Part shown: positions 9,019 to 15,935 of the stretch, one piece after another
How the letters are laid out: each line of letters opens with the position of its first letter
Position numbering within the stretch: position 1 is the first letter of the stretch
Origin: DATILI01 sp035476635
Lineage (GTDB): Bacteria > Pseudomonadota > Gammaproteobacteria > Burkholderiales > Burkholderiaceae_C
Direction of reading: 5' to 3'
DNA: 38,028 nt
NCBI GenBank assembly: GCA_035476635.1
Contig: DATILI010000317.1
Location: forward strand, 1-38,028
Made by a program: the position numbers and the translations under genes
The notes under the pieces: generated by a model
What the model was told of the DNA's origin: nothing
Database searches by the model: none
What the model saw: the letters and a program-made list of their open reading frames with translations, nothing else

Positions 9019-9989
9019 GCGACACGCGCAGCGCCACGTTTTCCATTTCCGTGGAATGGGAAAACGCCCGGTTTGCCGAGCTGCAGCGCACCCGGCTGAT
9101 GCTGCGGGCACTTCGAAAGCAAATTGTTGCCTTGCCCGCACCGCCGGCGCTGCCTGTGGTCAATTTCCTGTATGACCGGCACAGCATCGACGCTGCCCTG
9201 GTGCAGCGTGTACTCGCCGAGGAATTCACCTACGGGGCGCTGCCCGCCACGACGCAGATCATTCCCACCGATGGCTTGCGCTACTACGAGCAAAAGAACC
9301 TGGGCGCGGCGAGCGCAAGTGGCGACATCAAGATATTTCTTGACTGCGATGTGGTACCGGAGCCGGGCTGGCTCGCCGCCATGCTCGAATCATTCGACAA
9401 CCCCGACGTAGGCGCAGTGGCCGGGGAGACGTACATCGAACAAACCGGTTTCTACAGCAAGGCGTTTTCCTTGTTCTGGTTTTTTCCACTGCGCGATTGC
9501 TCCGAAGCGCTGGAGCCGGCCCCGCGCTTTCACGCCAACAATGTGGCGTTTCGCTCGGAGGTATTCGCGAAGCACCCATTCCCAACCATGGACGCCTATC
9601 GGGCGCAGTGCGTCATGCTGGGAAGGACATTGCACGCCAACCATATCGGCCTGTACGTGCAAAAGCGGGCACGCGTTTCGCACCCCTGCCCGCTCGGTGT
9701 CCGGTACTACATGGCACGTGCGCTGCACAACGGAAGGGATTGGATCCTGATTTCCGGCCTGGATGGCCAAAGGGACAGTCGTACCTTGAAGCTCATCTAT
9801 TGGACTTTGCGCAGCAATCTGAAGCGAACCTTTGGGCGAATCCGCCAACATCGGCAGGCTGTGGGCTTGGGCCCACTCGGGAATCTGGCGGCCCGCGGAT
9901 TGGCAACCAGCTATTTCCTACTGCAGGCCATCGGCTCCGCGGTATCCGTCTACAGGCGCGATGCCATCCCGCGGCATTTTCCGATCTGA
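9015..9989 (+). CDS. Second family 2 glycosyltransferase, coupled to the first
   Basis: The frame is open from 8886, but the start is best placed at TTG 9015. It overlaps the previous stop (TTGA) and has AAGGGAG at 9001-9007 upstream. The 324-residue product begins SDTRSATFSISVEWEN. It carries GT-A features: PVVNFLYDRHSID, then KIFLDCDVVPEPGWLAAML with the metal-binding DCD, and GETYIEQTGFYSKAF. A hydrophobic segment near the C-terminus (ATSYFLLQAIGSAVSVY) may touch the membrane. With its partner it forms a two-gene unit lying between gspE and gspF. GC is again modest (34 of 60 at 9541-9600 against 45 of 60 at 10261-10320 in gspF). Substrate unknown. Confidence 0.87.
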   Translation: MSDTRSATFSISVEWENARFAELQRTRLMLRALRKQIVALPAPPALPVVNFLYDRHSIDAALVQRVLAEEFTYGALPATTQIIPTDGLRYYEQKNLGAASASGDIKIFLDCDVVPEPGWLAAMLESFDNPDVGAVAGETYIEQTGFYSKAFSLFWFFPLRDCSEALEPAPRFHANNVAFRSEVFAKHPFPTMDAYRAQCVMLGRTLHANHIGLYVQKRARVSHPCPLGVRYYMARALHNGRDWILISGLDGQRDSRTLKLIYWTLRSNLKRTFGRIRQHRQAVGLGPLGNLAARGLATSYFLLQAIGSAVSVYRRDAIPRHFPI

Positions 9990-10034
9990 CCGCCGATAGG
10001 CCGCTGTATCCTGCGCGGCAGCTAACATCACCCC

Positions 10035-11285
10035 ATGCCCGCCTACTCCTTCGAAGCCCTTGACAGCCAAGGCCAGACCCGCAAGGGCGTGCTGGAAGCC
10101 GATACGGCCAAGGCCGCACGCGGCCTCTTGCGCGCGCAGGCGCTGGTTCCGCTGTCGGTGGCGCCAGTGGGCGCGGGCAACGGCACTGCCGGCGCCCAGG
10201 CCGCCAACGAAAGCCGCTTTGGGCTGAACACAAGGCTTTTCGCCAGCCGCGTGTTCAATGCCACCGCGCTGGCCATCTGGACGCGCCAGATCGCAGGGCT
10301 GGTGTCCTCGGGCCTGCCGCTGGAGCGCGCGCTGACGGCCTTGACCGACGACGCCGAGACCGAGCAGCAGCGCAACCTGGTGGCCGCGCTGCGCGCCGAA
10401 GTCAATGCCGGATCCAGTTTTGCCAAGGCCTTGGCGCAGCACCCGCGCGAGTTCTCGCCCATCTATACCGCGGTGATCGGCGCCGGCGAGCACAGTGGCC
10501 AGCTCGGCCTGGTGCTGGATCGGCTGGCCGACGACCTCGAAGAACGGCAGGCCTTGAAAGCCAAGCTGATCGGCGCGGCGCTGTATCCGGCCATCGTCAC
10601 CATCGTTGCCATCGTCATCGTGCTGTTCCTGGTGAGCTATGTCGTCCCGCAGGTGGCCAATGTGTTTGCCGGCACCAAGCGCGCGCTGCCGTTTCTCACG
10701 ATGGCCATGCTCGCGATCAGCGACTTTGTGCGCCACTATGGCTGGCTGATGCTGGCTGCGCTGGTCCTGATGGCTGCTGGCATGCGCGCGATGCTGGCCA
10801 ATGCCGCATTCCGAGAAAAATTCGACGCCGCCTGGCTGAAGCTGCCCCTGGTCGGCAAGCTCGCGCGCGGCTACAACGCGGCGCGCTTTGCCAGCACCCT
10901 GGCCATGCTCGCGGCGGCCGGCGTCCCCATTCTCAAGGCCTTGCAGGCCGCGGCCGAAACGCTTTCGAACACGGCCATGCGCGCCGATGCGCTCGATGCG
11001 CTGGTGCTGGTGCGCGAAGGAGCGCCACTGGCATCGGCGATGGCGCAGAAGAAGCGGTTTCCGGGCCTGCTCAGCATGTTCGCCCGCCTGGGCGAACAGA
11101 CCGGGCAGCTACCCGTCATGTTGCAGCGCGCCGCCACGCAGCTTTCCACCGAGGTGCAGCGTCGCGCCATGCAACTGGCCACCATCCTGGAGCCGCTACT
11201 GATTGTGGCCATGGGCATGGTGGTGATGTTGATCGTGCTGGCCGTCCTGATGCCGATCATCCAGCTCAACCAGTGGGTAAGATGA
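10035..11285 (+). CDS. gspF: Type II secretion inner-membrane platform protein GspF
   Basis: The 416-residue polytopic protein starts MPAYSFEALDSQGQTRKGVLEAD, the standard GspF opening. It contains two repeated cytoplasmic helical domains with FARQLA-like segments (ALAIWTRQIAGLVSSGLPLERAL and the second copy near ARFASTLAMLAAAGVPILKAL). Three membrane helices include AIVTIVAIVIVLFLVSYVVP and the terminal LLIVAMGMVVMLIVLAVLMPI. GspF is the core platform protein that GspE is thought to act on. It is 45 bases from the preceding glycosyltransferase and separated from gspE by about 2 kb. TAACAT at 10023-10028 could serve as a nearby -10 box, but no -35 is convincing. Confidence 0.95.
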   Translation: MPAYSFEALDSQGQTRKGVLEADTAKAARGLLRAQALVPLSVAPVGAGNGTAGAQAANESRFGLNTRLFASRVFNATALAIWTRQIAGLVSSGLPLERALTALTDDAETEQQRNLVAALRAEVNAGSSFAKALAQHPREFSPIYTAVIGAGEHSGQLGLVLDRLADDLEERQALKAKLIGAALYPAIVTIVAIVIVLFLVSYVVPQVANVFAGTKRALPFLTMAMLAISDFVRHYGWLMLAALVLMAAGMRAMLANAAFREKFDAAWLKLPLVGKLARGYNAARFASTLAMLAAAGVPILKALQAAAETLSNTAMRADALDALVLVREGAPLASAMAQKKRFPGLLSMFARLGEQTGQLPVMLQRAATQLSTEVQRRAMQLATILEPLLIVAMGMVVMLIVLAVLMPIIQLNQWVR

Positions 11286-11289
11286 CTCC

Positions 11290-11390
11290 CCCCCGAAGCG
11301 CCTGCGGCGCCTCCCCCTCAACGGGGCGCACCCAGCGGGCCGGCGAAGCCGGTCCCGCGGGTGCACTGGCTTGGGCCGCGCGCGAAGCAA
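11290..11390. repeat. REP-like intergenic run of small palindromes
   Basis: The 117-base gap after gspF contains three short GC-rich dyads in a row: GCGCC-TGC-GGCGC (11298-11310), CCCC-TCAA-CGGGG nearby, and CCGGC-GAA-GCCGG (11340-11352). The outer bases CACCC and GGGTG bracket the last one. Elements of this look recur between genes in Comamonadaceae genomes, from memory of the family, but no second copy was noticed in this window. It may act as a transcription attenuator or RNA-end stabiliser after gspF. Confidence 0.5.
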
Positions 11391-11402
11391 TGGAAAACTG
11401 AA

Positions 11403-12299
11403 ATGACCGCCACGCTTGCCAACCAACTCGTCGTAGCGATCTCCTCGCGCGCGCTGTTCGACTTCGAAGAAGAAAACCTGGTCTTCGAGCAGCACGACGA
11501 CCGTGCCTACATGGAGATGCAGCTCGCGCGGCTGGAGTTGCCGGCCAAGCCGGGCGTGGCCTACTCGCTGGTACGCAAGCTGCTGGCGTTCAACCAGGAA
11601 ACCAAGCTGGTGGAGGTAGTGATCCTCTCGCGCAACGACCCGGTCTCCGGCCTGCGGGTTTTTCGCTCGGCACAGGCCAGCAAGCTCAAACTGGAACGCG
11701 GCGTTTTCACCAAGGGCCGCGAGCCCTACAAGTACTTGAAGCCGCTACAGGCCAACCTGTTTCTCTCAGCCAACCCCGGTGACGTGCGCGCCGCACTCAA
11801 CGGAGGCTTTGCCGCTGCGACGGTGCACACCGGATCTGTGCGCGCGGGGGAAAACTACCCGCATGAAGTGCGCATCGCATTCGATGGCGACGCGGTGTTG
11901 TTTTCCGACGAGGCCGAGCAGGTCTACCAGCGTGGTGGACTGGCGGCCTTCCAGACACACGAACGCAAGCGCGCTGACAAACCCCTGCCGCCCGGCCCCT
12001 TCAAGCCTTTGCTGCAGGCGCTGCACCGATTGCAGCAAGGCGGCACACCCAATATGCGCATCCGCACCGCGCTCGTCACCGCACGCAGCGCACCCGCGCA
12101 CGAGCGCGCGATCCGCACCTTGATGGACTGGCACATCGAGGTCGATGAAGCCATGTTCCTCGGCGGCTTGTCCAAAGGCGAGTTCCTGCGCGAGTTCGAG
12201 CCGGATTTCTTCTTTGACGACCAGACCGGCCATATCGAATCGGCCTCGCTGCACGTACCGGCCGGCCACGTGGCCAGCGGCGTTGCCAACAAGGCATAA
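11403..12299 (+). CDS. Cytosolic 5'-nucleotidase (cN-I-like family)
   Basis: The 298-residue product resembles the bacterial members of the cytosolic 5'-nucleotidase family (Pfam 5_nucleotid of the cN-I type). It opens with VVAISSRALFDFEEEN, then has YSLVRKLLAFN, VEVVILSRNDPVSGLRVF and the later FLGGLSKGEFLREFEPDFFFDDQ. These are HAD-superfamily elements: the first Asp motif, the substrate loop and a DD motif near the end. It would remove phosphate from nucleoside monophosphates in the cytoplasm. The start at 11403 is preceded by GGAAAACTGAA. An earlier in-frame ATG at 11361 would read through the palindromic repeat and is unlikely. It is followed by a transporter gene 17 bases away. Family call fairly sure, substrate unknown. 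Confidence 0.8.
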   Translation: MTATLANQLVVAISSRALFDFEEENLVFEQHDDRAYMEMQLARLELPAKPGVAYSLVRKLLAFNQETKLVEVVILSRNDPVSGLRVFRSAQASKLKLERGVFTKGREPYKYLKPLQANLFLSANPGDVRAALNGGFAAATVHTGSVRAGENYPHEVRIAFDGDAVLFSDEAEQVYQRGGLAAFQTHERKRADKPLPPGPFKPLLQALHRLQQGGTPNMRIRTALVTARSAPAHERAIRTLMDWHIEVDEAMFLGGLSKGEFLREFEPDFFFDDQTGHIESASLHVPAGHVASGVANKA

Positions 12300-12316
12300 G
12301 AACCAAGGAAGCCCGC

Positions 12317-14092
12317 ATGCGCTTTCGCGACAAACTCATTTCATTCAAGACCTTCGCCGGCAAGGTGCTGAAACTGTCCTTGCCCTACTTCCGCTCCGAG
12401 GAAAAGTGGAAGGCGCGCGGCCTGTTGGCAGCGATCGTGGCGCTGAACCTGGCGGCCGTCTTCATGTTGGTGCAGTTGAACGAATGGAACCGGCTGTTCT
12501 ACGACGCGTTGCAGAACAAGGACCAGCCTGTGTTCTGGACCCAGCTCGGGCGCTTCACGTACCTGGCGTTCGGCTTCATTGTCATTGCCGTCTACCGGTT
12601 CTACCTGACCCAGTTGCTCGAAGTACGCTGGCGCGCGTGGATGACCGCGCACTACCTGCAACGCTGGCTGGCCGATCACGTGTTCTACAAGATCGAGCTG
12701 GCGCGCTTCTCTGGCGACGCGCAGGCCACGCCCGACAACCCGGACCAGCGGATCCAGGAAGACCTGAACCTGTTCACCGCGTTCTCCATCTCGCTGAGCA
12801 TGGGGCTGCTCAACGCCGCCGTGACCTTGGCAAGCTTTGTCGGCATTTTGTGGGGCCTGTCTGGTGGCTTCGCCTTCAGCGCTGGCGGCAACAGCTACAA
12901 CATTCCCGGCTTCATGGTCTGGATGGCGGTGCTGTACTGCATGGCCGGCAGCGTGCTCACGCACTACATAGGCCGGCCGCAGATCCGGCTGAACTACCAG
13001 CAGCAACGCTTTGAAGCCGATTTTCGCCACCACCTGGTGCGGGTGCGCGAGTTCAGCGAATCGATTGCGCTGGACAAAGGCGAGACGGTGGAGCGTGGGC
13101 AGCTCGGCGGGCGTTTTTCCAGCGTGCTCGCCAACTACCTCGCGCTTATCAAGGCGCAGAAGAACCTGGTCTGGTTCACCAATTTCTTCGGCCAGGCTGC
13201 GGTGGTGTTTCCGTTCATCGTGGCCGCGCCACGCTTTTTCTCGGGCGCGATCCAGCTTGGCGAATTGATGCAGATCGCATCCGCCTTCGGCCGGGTACAA
13301 GACTCCCTGAGCTGGTTCGTCGACAACTACAGCAGCCTTGCGAGCTGGCGTGCGACCACCGATCGCCTGACCAGTTTTTCGGAAAGCATTGCGGCCCAGG
13401 CACCGCAGACCGGGGCGCAGATCGCCACCGATTCGCAAGCGCTTGAAGCCCGTGACCTGCAACTGGCGTTGCCGACCGGCGAAGTGCTGCTGGCGGGCCT
13501 GACCTTGCACGCCGGCGCGGGCGACCGCGTGCTGCTCCAAGGCCCGTCGGGCAGCGGCAAATCGACGCTGTTCAGGGCTTTCGCCGGCATCTGGCCTTTC
13601 GCGCAGGGCCAAGTCGCCATTCCCCCGAAGTTCGGCAGCGAGGCCATGTTCATCCCGCAACGGCCGTACTTTCCGAACGGCAAGCTGCGCGATGCGCTGG
13701 CCTACCCCGAGCCAGCCGACCGATACAGCGATGTCGCGCTGCAGCAGGCGCTGGCCGACGCCTTGCTGCCGCAGCTGGCGCACCGGCTGGACGATGAGGA
13801 CGCCTGGAGCCAGAAGCTTTCCGGCGGCGAACAGCAGCGCCTGGCGATCGCGCGCGTGCTGCTCAAGAAACCGAAGTGGATATTTGCCGATGAGGCCACC
13901 AGCGCCCTGGACGAGGCAGCCGAAAAGACACTGTACGAACGGCTCCTGGCGCTGGCCCAGCGCACGGACGGCGCCTTGATTTCAATCGCCCACCGGCCTG
14001 GGGTGGCGGCGTTTCACAACAAGTACTGGGTGCTGGAAAAGTCGCCCGAGGGCGAAAAAGCGCGCTTTCAGCTACGGCAAGCCCAAGCCTGA
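12317..14092 (+). CDS. ABC transporter of the YddA / SbmA-BacA type (fused membrane and ATPase domains)
   Basis: The 591-residue half-transporter has an N-terminal membrane domain of about six helices (AAIVALNLAAVFMLVQLNEWN, FTYLAFGFIVIAVYRFYL and others) with the QLNEWNRLFYDALQ and WRAWMT segments typical of the SbmA/BacA/YddA family. The ATPase domain has Walker A GPSGSGKST (about residue 411), signature LSGGEQQRLAIARVLL (about 501) and Walker B IFADEATSALD (about 522). Unlike SbmA and BacA, which lack an ATPase domain, this is the long form. Members of the family move peptides, vitamin B12-like or lipid-linked cargo; the substrate here is unknown. It probably shares a transcript with the 5'-nucleotidase gene upstream. 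Confidence 0.88.
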   Translation: MRFRDKLISFKTFAGKVLKLSLPYFRSEEKWKARGLLAAIVALNLAAVFMLVQLNEWNRLFYDALQNKDQPVFWTQLGRFTYLAFGFIVIAVYRFYLTQLLEVRWRAWMTAHYLQRWLADHVFYKIELARFSGDAQATPDNPDQRIQEDLNLFTAFSISLSMGLLNAAVTLASFVGILWGLSGGFAFSAGGNSYNIPGFMVWMAVLYCMAGSVLTHYIGRPQIRLNYQQQRFEADFRHHLVRVREFSESIALDKGETVERGQLGGRFSSVLANYLALIKAQKNLVWFTNFFGQAAVVFPFIVAAPRFFSGAIQLGELMQIASAFGRVQDSLSWFVDNYSSLASWRATTDRLTSFSESIAAQAPQTGAQIATDSQALEARDLQLALPTGEVLLAGLTLHAGAGDRVLLQGPSGSGKSTLFRAFAGIWPFAQGQVAIPPKFGSEAMFIPQRPYFPNGKLRDALAYPEPADRYSDVALQQALADALLPQLAHRLDDEDAWSQKLSGGEQQRLAIARVLLKKPKWIFADEATSALDEAAEKTLYERLLALAQRTDGALISIAHRPGVAAFHNKYWVLEKSPEGEKARFQLRQAQA

Positions 14093-14105
14093 AAACGGGG
14101 TGCGG

Positions 14106-14534
14106 TCAGAGCCGCGAACTCTTCTTGACCTTCGGGTCGGAGTAGGTCAGCGGTTCCTGGAGCAGGTTGGCGGGCTTGTTGGCCGCCTTTGTGGCCTCTT
14201 CCGTGGCTTCCAGGATGGCGGCGCCGCCGGCGCGCCACATGGCCTGGAGGAATTCCAGAAGCTGCTTGGAGATTGGTTCCTTGGGCGGCTCTGGCGGTTC
14301 TTCGGCCGTCACCTGCTTGCTCACCGTGGTCCAGTCGCGATTGGGAGTTTCCGGCTTGACGGAGGGCTTGTCCGGCCCGCCCGGCACCACGCCACCGCCG
14401 ATGTAGTCCGTGGATTCAACCGGATTGGCCGGATTGATTGGACGTACGGGCACCGCACCGGAAGCGCCGGTCGAATACAAATCGGCGCCGGGCGGGCGCC
14501 AATTCAGATTTCGATCAACAGGTGGCAGTTGCAT
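14106..14534 (-). CDS. Small proline-rich hypothetical protein
   Basis: I do not recognise this gene. Its product is 142 residues from ATG 14534 (a GTG nine bases upstream, at 14543, is the alternative; neither has a clear ribosome site). It starts MQLPPVDRNLNWRPPGADLY, then has a Pro/Asn/Val-rich, probably disordered middle (PVRPINPANPVES). The C-terminal half is alanine-rich and helical (QLLEFLQAMWRAGGAAILEATEEATKA in part). No signal peptide or membrane helix is seen. Codon bias at third positions looks coding. It is convergent with the ABC gene (13 bases between stops). A sigma-28-like promoter lies about 55 bases upstream, which would place it in the motility regulon. Confidence 0.7.
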   Translation of the reverse strand: MQLPPVDRNLNWRPPGADLYSTGASGAVPVRPINPANPVESTDYIGGGVVPGGPDKPSVKPETPNRDWTTVSKQVTAEEPPEPPKEPISKQLLEFLQAMWRAGGAAILEATEEATKAANKPANLLQEPLTYSDPKVKKSSRL

Positions 14535-14589
14535 GACGATCACGTAAGGCTGGAAGGCACGAATAGGTTTTTTTGGGCTTCGTACATTC

Positions 14590-14616
14590 TTTACGGCAAA
14601 AAGAAGGGTGAATTTA
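14590..14616 (-). promoter_or_regulatory. Candidate sigma-28 (FliA) promoter for the small hypothetical gene
   Basis: On the minus strand TAAA (14616-14613) is followed by exactly 15 bases and then GCCGTAAA (14597-14590). The established sigma-28 consensus is TAAA-N15-GCCGATAA, so the -35 core and the GCCG core match fully and the last four bases partly. Transcription would start near 14583, about 50 bases before the ATG. The surrounding gap (14535-14724) is AT-richer than the rest of the window and holds no other recognised element. Confidence 0.5.
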
Positions 14617-14724
14617 GGTCTTTTTGAGGGATTGCCGAGTTATTAGGGGTTTTCACCTATTTTTCCAGCCTTGTTCCCCAAGATCAAGAGGGGTCGTTCC
14701 TGCTTTCGGCCGGATTCCGCCTAT

Positions 14725-15441
14725 TTAGAGGCTCTGCGGTTCGGCGCCGGCCTGTTGGTACCGCTCAAAGCCCCTCGCCCGCAATTCACATGCCGGGCAT
14801 TGGGCACAGCCATAACCCCAGGAATGGCGATGCGTGCGGTCGCCCAGGTAGCAGGTATGCGTGTGCTCCACGATCAGGTCGACCAGCGGCTGGCCGCCCA
14901 GGGCATGCGCCAACTGCCAGGTGGCGGCTTTATCGATCCACATCAGCGGTGTTTCGATCAAAAACCGCCGGTCCATCCCCAGCGACAGCGCCAGCTGCAT
15001 CGCCTTCATGGTGTCGTCGCGGCAGTCCGGATAGCCCGAAAAGTCGGTCTCACAAACACCTGTGACGATGACCTGCAGGCCGCGCCGGTACGCCAGCGCC
15101 GCGGCCAGGGTGAGAAACAGGAGGTTGCGCCCCGGCACGAAGGTGTTGGGAAGACCGGTCTCCTCCATCTGGAACACCATGTCGCGCGTGAGCGAGGTTT
15201 CGCTGACCTGCCCGAGCACGGCCAAGTCCAGGCAATGGTCTTCTCCCAGGCGCCCGGCCCATTGGGGAAACTGCAAACGGATCTGCTCCAGCACGGTCAG
15301 GCGCGCCTGCAGCTCCACCACGTGGCGCTGGCGGTAGTCGAATGCCAGTGTTTCCACGCGCTCATACCTGGACAAGGCCTGCGCCAGGCAGGTCGTGGAG
15401 TCCTGGCCACCGGAAAAAAGAACAAGGGCAGTGGTATGCAT
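14725..15441 (-). CDS. queC: 7-cyano-7-deazaguanine (preQ0) synthase QueC
   Basis: QueC converts 7-carboxy-7-deazaguanine to preQ0 with ammonia and ATP in queuosine biosynthesis. The 238-residue product has the PP-loop ATP-binding motif LFSGGQDSTTCL near the N-terminus. It also has the VPGRNLLFLTLAAALAYRRG and GVCETDFSGYPDCRD segments. The zinc site uses Cys residues in HTCYLG and GYGCAQCPAC close to the C-terminus. The start is ATG 15441 with GAGG eight bases before it; the frame remains open upstream into the neighbouring gene. It lies 10 bases after the DUF1854 gene, so it probably ends a three-gene leftward operon headed by the ABC transporter. Other queuosine genes are not in the window. 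Confidence 0.95.
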   Translation of the reverse strand: MHTTALVLFSGGQDSTTCLAQALSRYERVETLAFDYRQRHVVELQARLTVLEQIRLQFPQWAGRLGEDHCLDLAVLGQVSETSLTRDMVFQMEETGLPNTFVPGRNLLFLTLAAALAYRRGLQVIVTGVCETDFSGYPDCRDDTMKAMQLALSLGMDRRFLIETPLMWIDKAATWQLAHALGGQPLVDLIVEHTHTCYLGDRTHRHSWGYGCAQCPACELRARGFERYQQAGAEPQSL

Positions 15442-15451
15442 GGATCCAACC

Positions 15452-15922
15452 TCAAAGAAAGCGCTCGAGCAGCTTTCGCGAGCCGCGATCGAGCGAACGC
15501 ATGTCGCGCACGCGGTACTGGATGCCCTGGCTGCCCGCAATCAGCAGCGCCGATCCGCCCAGCCGGCGAATGTCCTCTTCGCCCTTGAGCACGAAACGGG
15601 TGTCGCCACGGTCGGTCTCGACCTCCCAGGTACTGGGTGTGGAAAAGCTCGAAACGCTCTTCAAGCGCCGGATCTCGGGCATGAACTCCAGGGCGGCGAG
15701 CTCTTCCAGGATCAGCGCGCGCAAGCCGGGGGGCAGCGCGTCCAGTCGCTCGATCCAGACCAACTCATGGCCGTCGGCACCCACAAGAGAAAGGCCCTCG
15801 TCTGGCGCAGCGAGGGGAAATGCCCGCACCGGTGTCACACCGGCATGGCTTCCGCCCTGCGCATCGGTCATCACCAATCGACCGAAGTCGTTGCGCGCAA
15901 GTTCAAATTCAGGAATCGTCAT
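15452..15922 (-). CDS. DUF1854 protein associated with cyanophycin metabolism
   Basis: The 156-residue cytoplasmic protein begins MTIPEFELARNDFGRLVMTD. It contains the DUF1854 signature HELVWIERLDALPPGLRALI, then EFMPEIRRLKSVSSFSTPSTWEVETDRGDT and FVLKGEEDIRRL, seen here from about residue 50 to 130. Its biochemical role is unknown, but the family is habitually found next to a particular ABC transporter and to cphA genes in betaproteobacteria. Here the ABC gene ends 13 bases upstream and cphA genes lie beyond it. The start is ATG 15922, preceded by AAGGA, which lies over the end of the ABC gene. I infer that it serves the transporter, perhaps as a partner. Confidence 0.85.
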   Translation of the reverse strand: MTIPEFELARNDFGRLVMTDAQGGSHAGVTPVRAFPLAAPDEGLSLVGADGHELVWIERLDALPPGLRALILEELAALEFMPEIRRLKSVSSFSTPSTWEVETDRGDTRFVLKGEEDIRRLGGSALLIAGSQGIQYRVRDMRSLDRGSRKLLERFL

Positions 15923-15935
15923 GGCCGTGGGTCCT

